64,000 nucleotides of DNA, taken from positions 1,234,213 to 1,298,212 of the forward strand of contig NW_023998459.1 of the NCBI RefSeq assembly GCF_014805625.2, written 5' to 3'. The stretch's first letter is position 1; the number at the start of each line of letters is the position of its first letter. Source of the stretch: Glossina fuscipes. Lineage: Eukaryota; Arthropoda; Insecta; Diptera; Glossinidae. Made by a program: the position numbers and the translations under genes. Positions 1 through 12,970 of this stretch are shown piece after piece. Under the pieces are notes generated by a model that saw nothing but the letters and a program-made list of their open reading frames with translations, ran no database searches and was not told where the DNA came from.

Positions 1-1395
1 AATTAAAAATTTACATATTCTGGTGAAGGAATAAACTATTCTTGCATTTACGTTTGTGGTTTGCCTTAATTTAATTGACGGTTTGGATTAATTTCATTTA
101 CAGTTTTCTCTTACCTTTTACTTATGTTCATTTGGTATGTTTCAAGAGGGTACGAATTTATTCTAATCGCAATCCCGGATAAATATAAAAATATGTTTGC
201 AAATTGGAAGATGCGCCAGACTTGTTTACCAATTTTTCCCGACTAATTGCCTGCGTTTAAATAAGAAGATTTCTATACAAAAAAATGTCTGGACAGGTTT
301 TGTACAAAATGTGTACGGTGATTTTAAGCAAATGACGGCAAGTGGCCACGACACAAATGCAGAAAATCATGGTGTAGGTAGGGCAACAATTAACATCGCC
401 AGTAAAGCCTCATTTAAGACAATTAGGTGGATGAAGCGCTCTGCGAGCAACTCCAGCTCAACCACAAGTCAGCAACGCTACTAAGAAAAAATTATGTAAT
501 TACTTGTATCCTTAAAGGGAATGTATGAAAATACATCATAGCATGCGAACGCTCATGTTGTAAAATTTTTACGGGAACGGTTAGCAGCACTGAATTTGTA
601 TTTGTATTCACCAGACCTCCCTTCCTCTGATTAACATCTTCCTCAGTCAATAAGTTTTTGTCGGTTTGACCATTGCTTCCGTTTTTATGAAGATCCAAAA
701 AATTGACCTTGTTAGCGTCCCTACGGTACAATGTTCATATTTTGTCCGAAAGATGATGAAAACGTGCAGCGCTAGCGATAACAAAACTTAGAATAAATAT
801 ATAAATATTTCACCGTTATCTTGAAATAATAGCTTTTAGTTTAAATAAGCTCGTGTGCACTTATTTGTATATTTCATATGTGTACGAATTTGGTCGTCGC
901 GATATCAGACGAATGCTGCCTGCTTGCACTCTTTTAAAATTACGATGACTTTTCGAAGATTGTGCCAAGTCGAGGAACTAAATCTGTTTGTAGTTTTGCA
1001 TAAAATTGGTAAAAATAAGGAAAGTGAATCAATCTCTTGCAGTAGTTCGTAAAATAATCTTTTCATTCATACATTCATACATGCCTGTACTACGAAAATG
1101 CTTGCAAATGCAGCTATTAGATTAAAATAGGTCCGATCAACAGTAAGTGGAATAATTAGTAAAAACGTACATAATGAAAGAAGAAAATCTTTGAATAAGG
1201 TGACGACACCAACAAGAACAACCTTTGGTTTATTTTTTTGTAAAGTCTGTCTATATTCATAAGTAACTATTAGGGATTAATGATTCATTTCCTTCTTCGA
1301 ATAATGAATTCTGCGCTTACTTAGTAGAGGATAATGTAGTCATGTTATACGAAGCCTGATCACAAAAGCTCATTTTCATTTCTCTCGGAAGATAT
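1..1395. other. Intergenic, no supported gene
   Basis: No recognisable gene. Two short open frames face each other tail to tail: 197-484 on plus (95 codons, Ser/Thr/Gln-rich end) and 492-731 on minus (79 codons, opened by TTG rather than ATG). Both have fairly coding-like composition, but neither shows a known domain or a full exon structure. They could be terminal exons of genes that I cannot otherwise see, or chance frames. Confidence 0.4.
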
Positions 1396-1398
1396 TTA

Positions 1399-1960
1399 TT
1401 TATTCATCAATATCCTTCCCCTTCGAAAGTAATCCCCTTAGATATAATACTCTTGCACCAGCGTTTTTTCTGACCCCCGAGGCGCCTCTGTTATGCGATT
1501 TTGGGATATGGGCTGCAGCTCTTCCAGCGACGCAGTCTTTATATCATTAGTCGTGGCAAAACACAGACTGGCTGGGGCATAGTTACGGTGTCCCTTTTGG
1601 GGAAAAAAATAAGAAAAAGCAATGACGGATGAGCTGGCGCATTATCACGTCTTGCCTAAAACATCTGAAAAAATTGAATGACTTGAGCCAATCGATATGC
1701 CGACGTCCACAGCAAGTCCTCTAATAGTGATACAACGATTTTCCATTACAACGTTCTTCACTAGTTCAGCGTTGTCATCGGTTGTTGACGTGCTGTGGCC
1801 TCCAGGGCGTGCGTCGCCACGAACATCTTCTCAGCTTTCCGTGAAGAGCTTGTGCCATTTATAGGCTTTCTTTTTGCTCACAGTAGAGTCGACAAAAGTC
1901 ATAGTCACCATTTTAAACGAGGTAGAGGAGTTAATTTTATTTTTTACAGAAAATTTAATA
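1399..1960 (-). pseudogene. Mariner-like transposase relic (mori-like), internally deleted
   Basis: Read on minus, the sequence first gives the N-terminal helix-turn-helix region of a mariner-type transposase. Recognisable pieces are KWHKLFTESREDV, ARPGGHSTSTTDDNAE and VMENRCITIRGLAVDVGIS. It then jumps to the catalytic-core piece RDNAPAHPSLL near 1647 and to a C-terminal piece (DIKTASLEEL, KKRWCKSIISKG), ending in a stop near 1399. The middle of the transposase, with the first catalytic Asp, is missing, and the pieces lie in different frames with stops between them. A full mariner transposase is about 340 residues and this retains fewer than half. It is a dead DNA-transposon fossil. I could not define terminal inverted repeats. 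Confidence 0.72.
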
Positions 1961-4900
1961 CAAATTCTTTGATCCATTTTTTTCGATGGCAAAAAATCCA
2001 ATCCCACCAAAGCACGTCTAACCTTTTTATCTATCAAAAATAAACTAAAAATGCCAATGACTGGTAATGTGAGCATACGTTGAGGATATATGTACCAACA
2101 TAACAAAAAAAAAAAAAAAAAAATTCCAATATCGAATGTACGTAGCCCATGAAAGTTGAAAATCACTGTTTTTTCTAAACGCAGCTCGTGTATCTATCTT
2201 CAACGTTTTCTAAGCTACGCACTGACACGTATTTAAAACTCAATCTGTAAACGAACTGTTTTTTGCAAACGGTCACTTATGTGATTTTTCAGACTTATCA
2301 GTTTTGAAGCCTGAAAATTTTTCTTCGGAAAACTATGAAAAAACTTATTTATTGGTTATTGACTTTTACTTTTACTTAGATATTTATAAATATTATAGTA
2401 ATCGCAATTTTTAGACATTAAAGGAGTAGACGAATATGCACTTGTTGGCACTTAATTTCGTGCTAATTTAAAATCTGTTCGTTTTAAAAGTAACCATAGA
2501 AGAAGAAGAACTAAGCCATTGCTTTTCCACTATTTACAGAAGAAACTGGAAAAGCTTTCGCTTCGAATGTGCAGCAAAATTCTATTAAAGAAATGCATTA
2601 TTAAAAAAAGAAAACAAAAATAGCTCTAAATATCGATGCTTGTTAATATTGTGCAGCGGAGATCGAATTTTATTATATTTTTCTACAGTTACTGTAGAAC
2701 ATATGTGAAAATTATCTCTCGTAGCTTATGAGTAAGAAGCAAAAAATTCAAGATATGTCCTTAGATCCATTTAGTTCATTTGCAATATCAATTTCTTTGA
2801 AAGAATTTTCAATTTTTCTTTTCTAAATTTGAAGCCGATATCTTAGTCTTTATCTCAAACTTATCGATCCTTTGTCTTTCTTCTGGTCATTGCAAGAATT
2901 TTGACAAAATGAATACATACCCAGCTCTTAGGGTGCTAAGTAAAAAGGGAAGTTAAACAGACGTCTACGCATTGTTGAATTTCCTTAGAATAAAAAAAAT
3001 AAAAATTAAAATGACATTTTTCACTTATCCAATTTCTAAGAAAATGGAGGGTTTTTTTCACCTTATTAAAAACAAGAATATTATTTTTTAAAACTAAAAG
3101 AAAATGAAACATAATAAGAAAAATTCTTCAAAATGTTTGAAATACACATATTTTAATTTAAAAAATAATAACGCTCTCTGTGGTGTGAAATAGTTATTTA
3201 GGTTCCATTATATTCGGTTTATAAACTGGAATGTATTGCATATTCATATTCATTGACTATAAAAGTAATTGTAGTGTTATTTGACTCTAATGATTTCCGG
3301 TTTGCTTGGCTCTTGCATGCGTGCGTTTATATGTTCAAAATAATACTTCTTTGGAAGAGCACTTTACTACACTACAACAAAATAAGATAAAACTTGTATT
3401 CAGCTGTGATCGGATTTCTTGATGCCTACAATGTACATATTTTTCTTACTGTTCGAAAATACATAATGGAACTGAAACAAATATAATATGTAAAATATAT
3501 TATGCATATCTATATATGATATATAGTAACACTGCTTATGCATATAACGTGCAGTAATCATGTATTTATTAAAATATATGGATAATACCTTCGAAAAACA
3601 GATGTGAAAACGTAATGGAAAAATTTTTGGGCAAAGAGCTTCATAAAATAGATTGAACGTGTTTTTAATTAATATAAAGATTAAATTTTTGGCTTGGGAA
3701 GAATAACCAGGACGGGACGGACAACGGTGTCACAGAATACATCGTGAAGGAGATTCCGTCTCGTCTGAGCCCTTCCGGGATTAGTGGAGTGCGGCGATAA
3801 ATTAATTGTTAACTTTTCGGTTCCATTTTCTCCATTTAGTTCAATTTAAACTCGGCTGACGATTATGTTTTAAACCTTTGTAGCCTTTTTTTTACAGAAA
3901 AATTTTTTTACAGTCTTCATCGTAATTTCAGATGACAAACAAACACGGCTGAGTGGATTTTATTATTCGCTCTATTTAAGAATTTATACAATTTATGGCT
4001 ATCACGAACAGTGTTTCGACACATTACAAACATTTTGAAAAATCTAATATATTTTCTATGTTAGGTTAAAAAGAAACAAATGTAACATGAGTTTCACAGT
4101 CATTATCAGGTTTCACAAGAGCAACATATGAAAAGATTATGAAATGTGGGATTCGAAAACATACTTCTTTACAGTTTTCCCTTTGTTTGTGGAAAAGTTT
4201 AGGAAAGATAAGAAATAATAAATTTTCATTATCACTAATAGATTTGAGTTTCTGCTGTAGTTTTAATTACATTATTACGTAAACGTTGATTAATAACTAT
4301 GTTACATCAAAAAAATATTTTAAAACTTTTTATAAATTATGTTAATTAAATTGTTGTCATTTCTTAGGTCCTTTTATTTTTTCCTATGATCGGTGGTAAG
4401 AAATTAGCGTTAAATCAAAAAGAGAAGAAAAAGTTTAATTTGAAACAAGAGAAAATTGAATTTGATGTGTGACTGAAATCGATTATATAATAAGCCCACG
4501 TTGGAGGATGTGGCAGTAATGTAACTTTACTTTTCGTGATACATCTTTTTCCTAGCCTTTTTCAAGAATCAAGTGAAGAAAATTTCTTACAAGTAAAATG
4601 TGTAATTTTCAAATAAAATTTCTGACGAATAAACTCAGCCTGAATTGAAATTTAGATAAAATTGATTTGGAATTGGAATTAGATAGAAATTGAACTGGAA
4701 TTGAAATCGAATTGAAAATGAGTTAAAATTAAATTTAACGGTGTCAAGCATTAAAAACACCCTAGGGTGTAAGATTTGATTTGTCTCTATTCTGCTGGAT
4801 CTTTCACTGCTGGGAACGAAAGTAACAATAACAAAAATCGAAGAGTTGGTATTCAAAAATTATGTGCGAGTTGAAAAGATGATCATATTTTTAAGTACGT

Positions 4901-7900
4901 CCATTGCATTCTGGATGATATATTCTTTATGGGGATAATAGAGGAGCCCACACATCACGAATTATATTGAGGAGTCGTACTTACCTGTATTGTACGATCA
5001 GACTGTATTTTTGTTACTAAATATAAATTCAAAGTTCAGGAAAGTGATTGTGGATGATTTGAATAAAAAATCTGCTAAAAGAAATCAACTTCTTACTTAA
5101 ATCTGTCTCAGAAAAATTCCTGAAGAACGAAATTTAGTTGTACTGCGAAATGTGTGGCATATTTTCAAGGCGATTGATTACATTTTTATGGTTGAGTTGT
5201 AAACTTTTTCTTAATATTTCCGGATACTTTTTGCGCAAAATGAATTTTCGTCTCGCTTGCTGTCTTGATCTCAAGAGTATATTATACTGAGCCATTGCTA
5301 CTCCAGAAGGTGACTTCTGATTAATGACTACTTCTAAGTAAACTTGTGCGCAACAGCCAGTCATCTATTGTAGCCATTTGTGGAATTAATGCTCGATACA
5401 TAAAATCAAGGTACATTGTAAATAATTTTAATATTCTCACGAATGCAAAATGTTATTTACCTTCTTCACTTGTTTCGTCCTCTCCCCTGTCGTTGACACC
5501 CACATATGAAGCTAGTTGTTAAAAAGTCAGCTTCAAATTGAATCTAAATTCTAGATGTCCTTTACTGTTACTTTTTCTTAAGCCCCTTCAAGTCTTGGAT
5601 AAAACGTCATCTACTTTCAATAATATTCAGTGTAATCTTCAAGAATCTTATTTGATTCCAACAGCTTTAAAAGATTGTCTACACTATACGTAATTCACAT
5701 GAAAGATAAGGGAAAATAATAACTCCCTCTCAAATTCGTGGTTCTCTTTTAAAAAATATGTCTTAACCAAGTAGAAAACCACAAACAATAGTACCTGTTG
5801 TTTAACGTACTCATACATATTTATACATGTTGTACGGTTTGCTTTGTTGAACAATCATAAAAAACTTTTGCATTGAATAACATTGAACCTCGTTTTAATG
5901 TTTAGATGTGTGTTTGCGTGGGCGTGTGGGTGTGTATGCGATTTGAAGTGTTTAGCATGTTAGTATTAGTTTTCAAGTGTTTTTAATTGCTAGTATATAC
6001 ATATAAATGTGTATGTATACACATAGTAAATTCTCTTTAGGTTAACGGTAAAATGTGCGCAACAGCTCTCATATTTTCTGCCCTTTTTTTATACAACTAC
6101 TTTTTTGTTTTCCTTTTTCTATATTTTGTAAAGCTTGTTGAACACGTTTTATACATAATTGTGTGAATGATTAAATCTGGATCTACATGATCATGGATAT
6201 AAATAGACATTGAATATAAAACGCATTTGTTGGCTATTTTCTATAACCAAACTCCTATTACTTCTACTAGCACTACTCTACTAGTACCACTGCTATTTTC
6301 TATTATTCGAATTGGTGTATATGTTGTCATGGGCGTCGTGAGTTATATGCTTTTGAAATTTGTATGCCTATGCCGTGTGCATAAGTTGCCTGTTCATGTT
6401 ACTCTCTTCATACATAAGTATCCCCGTGTATGCGAGGCTTTTTTTTTATTTGTTACTAGATACAACAAATTCGCTAAAATTGCCAGAGTAACGCTTTTTA
6501 TGTATATAGAACAGTGTGCAACTCGTCTAATCCGTAATTTCATCCTATATTCATTTAGTTATTAACTCAAGTTTACGGGAAAATCCCAAAACTTCACTTT
6601 GAAAAATGGATCGTCTTGGCCAATTGGTTTGGCTAGTTGGAAGATCTGGACCTAGGATGTGATATGAGTTTCATGTGCAGCGGCATAAAGTTTTCCACCT
6701 CATTTGCTTAAGGTAAAAGGTATTTAGGATTCGTTGCCTAGGTTTGTTTGCGGTTTCCCTTCTCTTTTTTTTGTTTAGTATCCAAAGCTAAAGCAATAAA
6801 GTGCTTTCGTAATTTTTTATGTCAAAGAAGATATTTTATGAATCTTGAGCGTTAATTCAAAATAAAAAATGCAAAGCATACTTTCTGATACATAATTGAA
6901 AATGACAGAAAGTATAATTTAAGGAAAAACATAAACAAAAGTAAAATATCCCCATTTCAAAAATGGGCATTGTTTTTATTTCTTTTTAGATAGGAACAAG
7001 TTGATTGCAAATGTTTATTGAAGCATATCATAATAATAAAATATTTACTATAACCTGACGAAATTCAACTAAAGTTTCACGGAAATCTCAAAAATTGTCA
7101 CGCATGTTTTAACGTAATCTATAGAAAAGTAAGGAATACATATATACCTATACATATGTAATCTCTTGCGTTTGAATCCTTGCTCCTTTCGTTATTTATA
7201 GTAAATCCTCAACTGCGAGCATTTGACTGCTATTTTTATGCATACATATAACGATGAATATGTATGTAGAAGTGTTAGTACTTAATTTGCATAGTATAAC
7301 ACCACCTAATAGCAAGGGCACAGAATGTTTTCAATACAAATATGAACGCATACAAGCACTAGAATTTATTCTTATGTCTGCTTCTGTCTTAAGCAAAAAT
7401 GTTCACTGCCTGTTCAATATGCTTTATCGAGTAGTTCCCAGGTCTGTTTATCGAAAATATGTAATATATGTATACTTAACTTTTTTGCCTTTTTTAGAAG
7501 TACAGGAGAAGATGCTTATAAACACCAACTAAGCCTTTTATGGTAAAATAATTAAATGCATGAGTTTCTGTACAAGCGTGTAGTAATATGAAAGGTTTCG
7601 AAAAGCTAGAAGGAGAAGAGAAAAAAGGAAGAGACAAGAGGAAAATGAGAGGCGGAAGAACAACACATAAACAAATTTTGTAATTGAAGATGCGATATTT
7701 TACAATATTGTATAGGCACACTCTTTTACTAGCCTCACACACTTGAGTATTCTTAACTTGAATATTCAGTTAAATAATATGGTTTCTATGGATCGTTATA
7801 TGCAGAATGCATTGGTATGCATTGTTTGTCAGGTCAACAACCTGTTAATTTTATGAAATAATGTGCACTTTCGACTCCCACAAGTGTGATGTTTTTTTCG

Positions 7901-8480
7901 AGATATCTGTAATTATTTAATTGTTTTAACCTTTAATCTTTAAAAGTATTTATTTCATACACTCTAGCAAATCTTACGTCAAGTGTGTAATTTACTTAGG
8001 CCTTCTCAAGCACCCTCATATTTAAAGCTTTAATAACCTAAGAAGAAGTATTTTCCATGTAATTTTTAAACATTACAACATATTAACTGTGACTAGAAAC
8101 GTCAAAAAGCTATTATAAAGTATTGCCTCCATATTATCATAAAAGGCCAGGAAAAAGGCACGTTGTGCTTAGCTTGAGTTTTTGAAACTAATACCGCAGC
8201 TGAATATTTACCTGAATTGCAAATTTTATTTTTTCAACTCATGGCTAGCGTTTCGTATTATTAGATCTCGGTAAAAAGCAAGATATTTATTTTCTGGCTT
8301 CGTGTAGGACATAAGTTATCTCTTTTTACAGTTTGTTTTTAGTCAAAAATATTAATTATACATAAGAATGAAAGTTTAGTATGAGCCTTTTTTACATATC
8401 CCAAGGATGTTGTTGTTGCTAATTTGCTGAATAACAGAAGAAGAAGAAGAAGAAGACGTTATGGGCGAAGAAGAATGTTG
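1961..8480. other. Long intergenic stretch, no supported gene
   Basis: I see no recognisable gene. It holds the tail of an R1-like repeat near 2870-2950, an R1-like head near 3385-3470, an AATTGGAATTGAAAT-type low-complexity tract at about 4640-4740, a (GAA)n run near 8435-8458 and several poly-A/T runs. A minus-strand frame at 5134-5364 (76 codons from ATG) has a basic, somewhat protein-like composition (RQQARRKFILRKKYPEILRK), but I recognise no family and no matching exons. Remaining open frames look like AT-rich chance frames. Confidence 0.5.
4640..4740. repeat. Low-complexity AATTG/GAAAT tract
   Basis: About 100 bases are made almost entirely of variations on AATTGGAATT and AATTGAAAT. 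It produces a spurious Asn/Phe-rich open frame on the minus strand. It is best read as a decayed short tandem repeat. Confidence 0.6.
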
Positions 8481-8489
8481 TATGAATAC

Positions 8490-8937
8490 CAAAGTTAACT
8501 AACTGAATAACGCAGTTTTGGCAAAAATAATACTTCGCGAGTTCCGCACCTTCCAATACTCATTCAAGAGCTGCAATTGTGATGCGGTTTATAACGGAGG
8601 CCATCGCTAAGCTGCGAAAGAAGTAGTGTCACGATCATAAACCTTGGAAGAATGTGATATGGTCCGATGGATTGTCAATCATTATATTATTTCCTACAGG
8701 CCTTGGTTTAAAGAGATATCTTCTCACTTCAGTACAATCGGATCATTACACGAACTTTTAGAGCAGAGAATGAAAAGCCCACTTACATTTCCAACATCAT
8801 TCAAACAGTTGGTAGAGGTTGTGGATTTAGAATGGGATAACATCCCATTGGAAACTATTCGAAAGCTCTACAAATCAATTCCGGGAAAAATTTCAGCTAT
8901 TTCACTACCAAATGGTGGTGCAAAAACTTGTTAATAA
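8490..8937 (+). pseudogene. Tc1-like transposase relic, internally deleted
   Basis: Near 8640 one plus frame gives KPWKNVIWSDG, matching the first catalytic-Asp block of Tc1-like transposases. A second frame (8644-8934) continues through DLEWDNIPLETIRKLYKSIP and ISAISLPNGGAKTC, which has the layout of the Tc1 C-terminus: Trp, IP, then S-M/I-P, then a GG near the end. The second and third catalytic acids, normally lying between these blocks, are absent, so the element cannot encode active transposase. The frame change between the two blocks also shows decay. Terminal inverted repeats were not found. Confidence 0.62.
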
Positions 8938-9888
8938 ATAAATATTGTGTACATATTATTTCGTCTATTTCCTTTAATCCAATCGGTCCACGGACAAGCC
9001 TCACATAGGCTGAGAACACCCGTCCTTTATAATTCATTTGCTCATTGCTTACAGCCCACAATGGATTCACATAGTAACATACATAGATGAAAAAAAGTTA
9101 ATTAAAGAAAGCGAGAGAACAAGAAGTTGAAAATTGGATAAGTTGGTAAAAATACATGACTGTTGAAAATAAAATGTAAATCTATTGTCACAACTTTATA
9201 TAAGCTAGCATTTGTCTAACCCAGCGCCATTTAAAGATGAGTAAATGAAGAGTTCCCGATTGGCCAATTAATAAAATAAATTACAAATAGCACCAAGATA
9301 ACCCAACTTTTGTAAGGGTTGTGTCCTTGCTAAAAATATTTTTAAAACGTTACGATTTCTCGCGAACTAAAAAACAAACAAGAAAAACAATTATTAAAAT
9401 TAAAATTAAAAAATGTTTGCAAGCGTGCACATATAAAACAAACTAGGCCTTTAATTACGATAACAAAACCAAACAAGCTAAGCATCGTACAATTATCTGA
9501 TTGTTCCAAGTCAATCTTCCAATTCTTCGTTGTCTTCCAATTTCAAATAAGCGTTCAACAGCAACACAGATTAACAAAAAAAAATTATTGATACTGCAAC
9601 AAATGTGCGCAATAGCGATTAAAATATATACGATAGCTCACCTTTTCGCGAAGACAAAAATATGGGCGGCGTAAAGCAGACTAGCGTCCTGTCACTGTAT
9701 AAGTATGCAGGAATGAAACAACAAATAAAGAAGGAGATTGGTAACACTCCTTATGAACGTATGAGCAACAATACTCGTTTGTAAAAATACGTATCATAAT
9801 GCAAATGTATTTTTCACAAAAATATTTTTTTTTTTGTTTTGTTCCAAACAAAAAAGCATTCGCCGACACCATTTTTCCTTTGGCCAAA
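8938..9888. other. Intergenic, nothing recognised
   Basis: AT-rich sequence with poly-A and poly-T runs. I saw no gene, RNA gene or repeat that I can name. Confidence 0.5.
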
Positions 9889-10360
9889 ATATACGAAAGA
9901 ACGTCTCTTTTGCGTCATACCGTCACTGCGGATGAAAAGTTCTTCCATTTTGAGAATCCCAGGCACAGACACACGTGAGTAGACTCACAATGTACAATGC
10001 ACATCTACGGCAAGAACGGAACTCATGGGCAGGGTGGTCTGTTACTAGATGTTAACGTGCCGTGAAACGGATAATATTAGACGTTATTAACAACTGTTAA
10101 TTGATTTTCGTTTTTTAAAAAATGCACAGAAAAGGTAACATAAGGTCACTTTTTTACGTCGCATCAATCCATCTACAGGCGGAATCGTGTCGCAACGCAT
10201 TCATTGCGAATTACTCACTAAATTCGATTATTTTTTATTTACATAGGTAGGTCATGCATTTGCTGAAGTGCGACTCGTCTCGTGCAAATATTCAAGAAAA
10301 CTGGCTTGATGAACACTTACTTGTAAAATGGGAAGATTTTTGAAGGCGAGGCGATGGAGC
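9889..10360 (+). pseudogene. Mariner (irritans-like) transposase relic
   Basis: Plus-strand translation gives VTADEKFFHFENPRHRHT, followed by stop and VDS. This aligns with the first catalytic block of mariner transposases (TGDEKW.HYDNPK...SWV). After a gap, the fragments YGKN and then GRVVCY, stop, MLTCRETDNIRRY match the family's downstream GVVYYE-LL-GET block in another frame. Several stops and frame changes make it plainly dead. The later part, to about 10360, is only tentatively included from weak resemblance to the C-terminus. Confidence 0.55.
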
Positions 10361-10394
10361 ATATTTGGCATAAACTACTTTTTATGGTTCCTCT

Positions 10395-11275
10395 GATTTC
10401 AACCTGATTCGAAGAAAACAAATAAGAAAATTGTATTCGGCCGTGACCGAATCTTTTAGACACACCATCGTTATCTTAAAAAATACAGAAAGTGAAAAAA
10501 CTAAATTTTCAAGCTCTGTAATATAAAGTGGGCGCGGCTGATTGTTTTTATCTTCAAAACAATGCATAGGCATATGGGCGTTGTAAGCCTGTCCTCGGAA
10601 AAATTTCAGTCGCTTCCGAATTCTTTTGCAAATTTGTAGGCGACGTCTCCATTTTCGCTAACGGAAGAATGTTTATGACAAATTCTACGCCGACACACAG
10701 ATGAACAGACGTACAAACGCATACGTTTAGATGCATTTCAAATTTGGAACTGGTCAAGAATTTTTACGCTTTATTACGTTTTTGAAGCTTGTTTATGCGT
10801 TTTATGAAAGTATTGAAAAAAATTAACATTTAATATGCTAGTATTGGGTAGGTGTGATTCACTTTTTTCATTTCTGCGCAGTTGTTACAGCATCGCCGTA
10901 GAATATGTCTTCACATTTATATACATTTATCCGCAAAAATCCAACTTTTTATTCATTTCGAAAAACAGAGGTGTTCTCAGGTCACGTGGCGCTGCGGGCG
11001 TGTCCTTTGAACGATTTGGTTCAGTTTGAGTACCTACCTGCGTGCAAGAACTTCCAAAGTTTTTGAAAAATTTGAAGTCGACGCCTTCATTTTTGTGGCC
11101 AGAAGGCTGTTTACAACAGAAATAACACAGACGGACAGGTACAAAGAGAGAGATGTTTAAATCGATCTAGAATTTGATGCCGATCAAGAATACGTATAGT
11201 TTGTGGGGTCTCTGATGCTTCCTTCTGGGCTTTGCAAATGTTTTGACGAATAGTCTATACCCCTCATACTTCGAT
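10395..11275 (+). repeat. Dispersed repeat R1, near full length
   Basis: It begins with a GGCCGTGACCGAATCTTTTA signature and ends with GTTTTGACGAATAG followed by TATACCCCTCAT. It is closely similar over about 0.85 kb to 32875-33635: both share the block around TTTTTTGAAGCTTGTTT, the block AAAACAGAGGTGTTCTCAG and the 3' end. It encodes no convincing protein; the short frames inside it are not conserved between copies. It is most likely a non-autonomous transposon of unknown class. I define R1 only from comparisons within this window. Confidence 0.65.
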
Positions 11276-12466
11276 GATAAGTGGACAATTTATACGCCAA
11301 TATATGTATATGTACATATATGTCTACGTATATGCAAGGTTTCTGCATAGCTGTAGTTTACAACGGATATAGAAAACTTAGCACAAATTAGGAAAAGACT
11401 TCTACCATGCTCGCTAGTCAGAAACTGTTGCTTAGTCCAATCTGTCCGATAAACTCGACAAATGTATTTTCTACAACGTCTGAGACCGACGAATGATGTT
11501 TAAAGTTTCATTACAACTCGAATTTCTGGCTGTACTTACCAAGTTGCTTAATATACTCAAAATACCTGCAGCACTCGTCTTCGTCTATTTTTGGAAAATA
11601 CACTTTTTGGATCATTCGAAATTTATCTCTCTTCATAATCATTTATTATATAACTTTAGAATTTTTTTTTATTTTTTTGCTTAAGTATTGCTTAAAAAAA
11701 ATCGACAAAAATCGAAAACAAGCATCGTAATAGGAAAAGTACGACACAGTGCAGCAGCGGGACAGTGATTGCCTAATCAAACTCGTGTATATTTGTACTG
11801 TAGATATTTAATTACATTATATATACATACAATGTAAACCTATGTACGTATAAATTTTACGTAAACATACTTTGTGATGCATTGTGATGCAAGCATTTAA
11901 AATTTGTGTTGCTAAACACAATGCATAATTACTATTTTTATGGATATTTGAATGGATATTATCAAACGCAAATGAAAATCCAAGCACGTTTAGTGCACAA
12001 GGAGGATTTATTGTTATTAGATTTAAAATTAATTGGTAGCATGTTTAGCTAATTATTAGAAGAAACGTTTATGCACAATTTATTGAAAATTTTTAAAAAC
12101 AATTTGTAAATATTTTATTGTGATATACGAGTATGTATCCAACAAATAAGCCTAAAAGTTGGTCTAAAGTTTGGTCTTACTAAATTGACCTTACTAAATT
12201 CGCCTATATAATTTGCATAGTTTTCTTCTACAACCAGAGTCAATAAGGAATAAGCTGATATGTCAAAACTTTCGCCCAAAATCAAGGGTAAGGAATACGT
12301 TTGTGTTGGTGATAAGGTCCAATAAAGAAATTAATATTTTTTTTCTGTCGGTTAAATCGGGGTTTTGCAAAAAAACCTGAACTTAATTTCAAACATCTTC
12401 TTCTTACTTTTGGTTAGTAGGTTAAAATGAAAAATCAGACAAATAGGCCGAAGGGATTGCATAATG
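11276..12466. other. Intergenic, nothing recognised
   Basis: AT-rich sequence with short TATATGTA-type runs. No gene, RNA gene or named repeat was seen. Confidence 0.5.
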
Positions 12467-12970
12467 TTTATTTTTATTTTTTTATTTTATTTTACCCATT
12501 TATACATGAAATTCAATTTTAATAGAAAATCTTATATTAACTAGTATATAATAAAAAGGAAGAAAAAAAGAATAATAATAATAACAAAGCAAGTTTAAAA
12601 ATAACTTAAAAAGTTAAAAATAATAATTCATCTATAAATAAATAAAACGAGAGAAAAAGAAAAAAAAGCATGTACACTGCTAGCACAGAAGCACACCCGC
12701 AGCAAGAACATGCATAAGCTTGGCAACCAACACGTTAACAACACAATACTATTTTAAACAAAAAATTAGATATTACAAATTAGAAATTAGATATTACAGA
12801 TTAAGAATTAAAAGTTAGTTTAAGCACGACATAGGTAAATCGCGCATATTAAACAACGTTTTTTTTTAGAGACTTTAAAGAGTCCGATAATGAGAATAAG
12901 TGATAGACATAATTTAGGTTTCTGCAAACAGCTCTCTGCAAGAGAGGCAATCGGGTCCCAACCTAACTTT
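12467..12970 (-). mobile_element. LINE copy C (jockey-like), 3' fragment
   Basis: On minus this is the 3' UTR and extreme C-terminal region of the same non-LTR retrotransposon seen at 13697-14885 and 48500-51660. Shared landmarks include the A/T-rich tail, TATACATGAAA near the 3' end, GCATGTACAC, CATGCATAAGCTTGGCAAC and GGTAAATCGCGC. A short deletion near 12935-12945 joins blocks that are about 250 bases apart in copy A. It ends abruptly after the block corresponding to LGWDPI, so it is 5' truncated, as usual for LINE insertions. Confidence 0.7.

Noticed and set aside
1831..2166. 111-codon minus frame starting with a poly-Phe stretch
   Set aside because: The start is made by a poly-A run at 2105-2122; only its end is real, as the N-terminal piece of the mariner relic.
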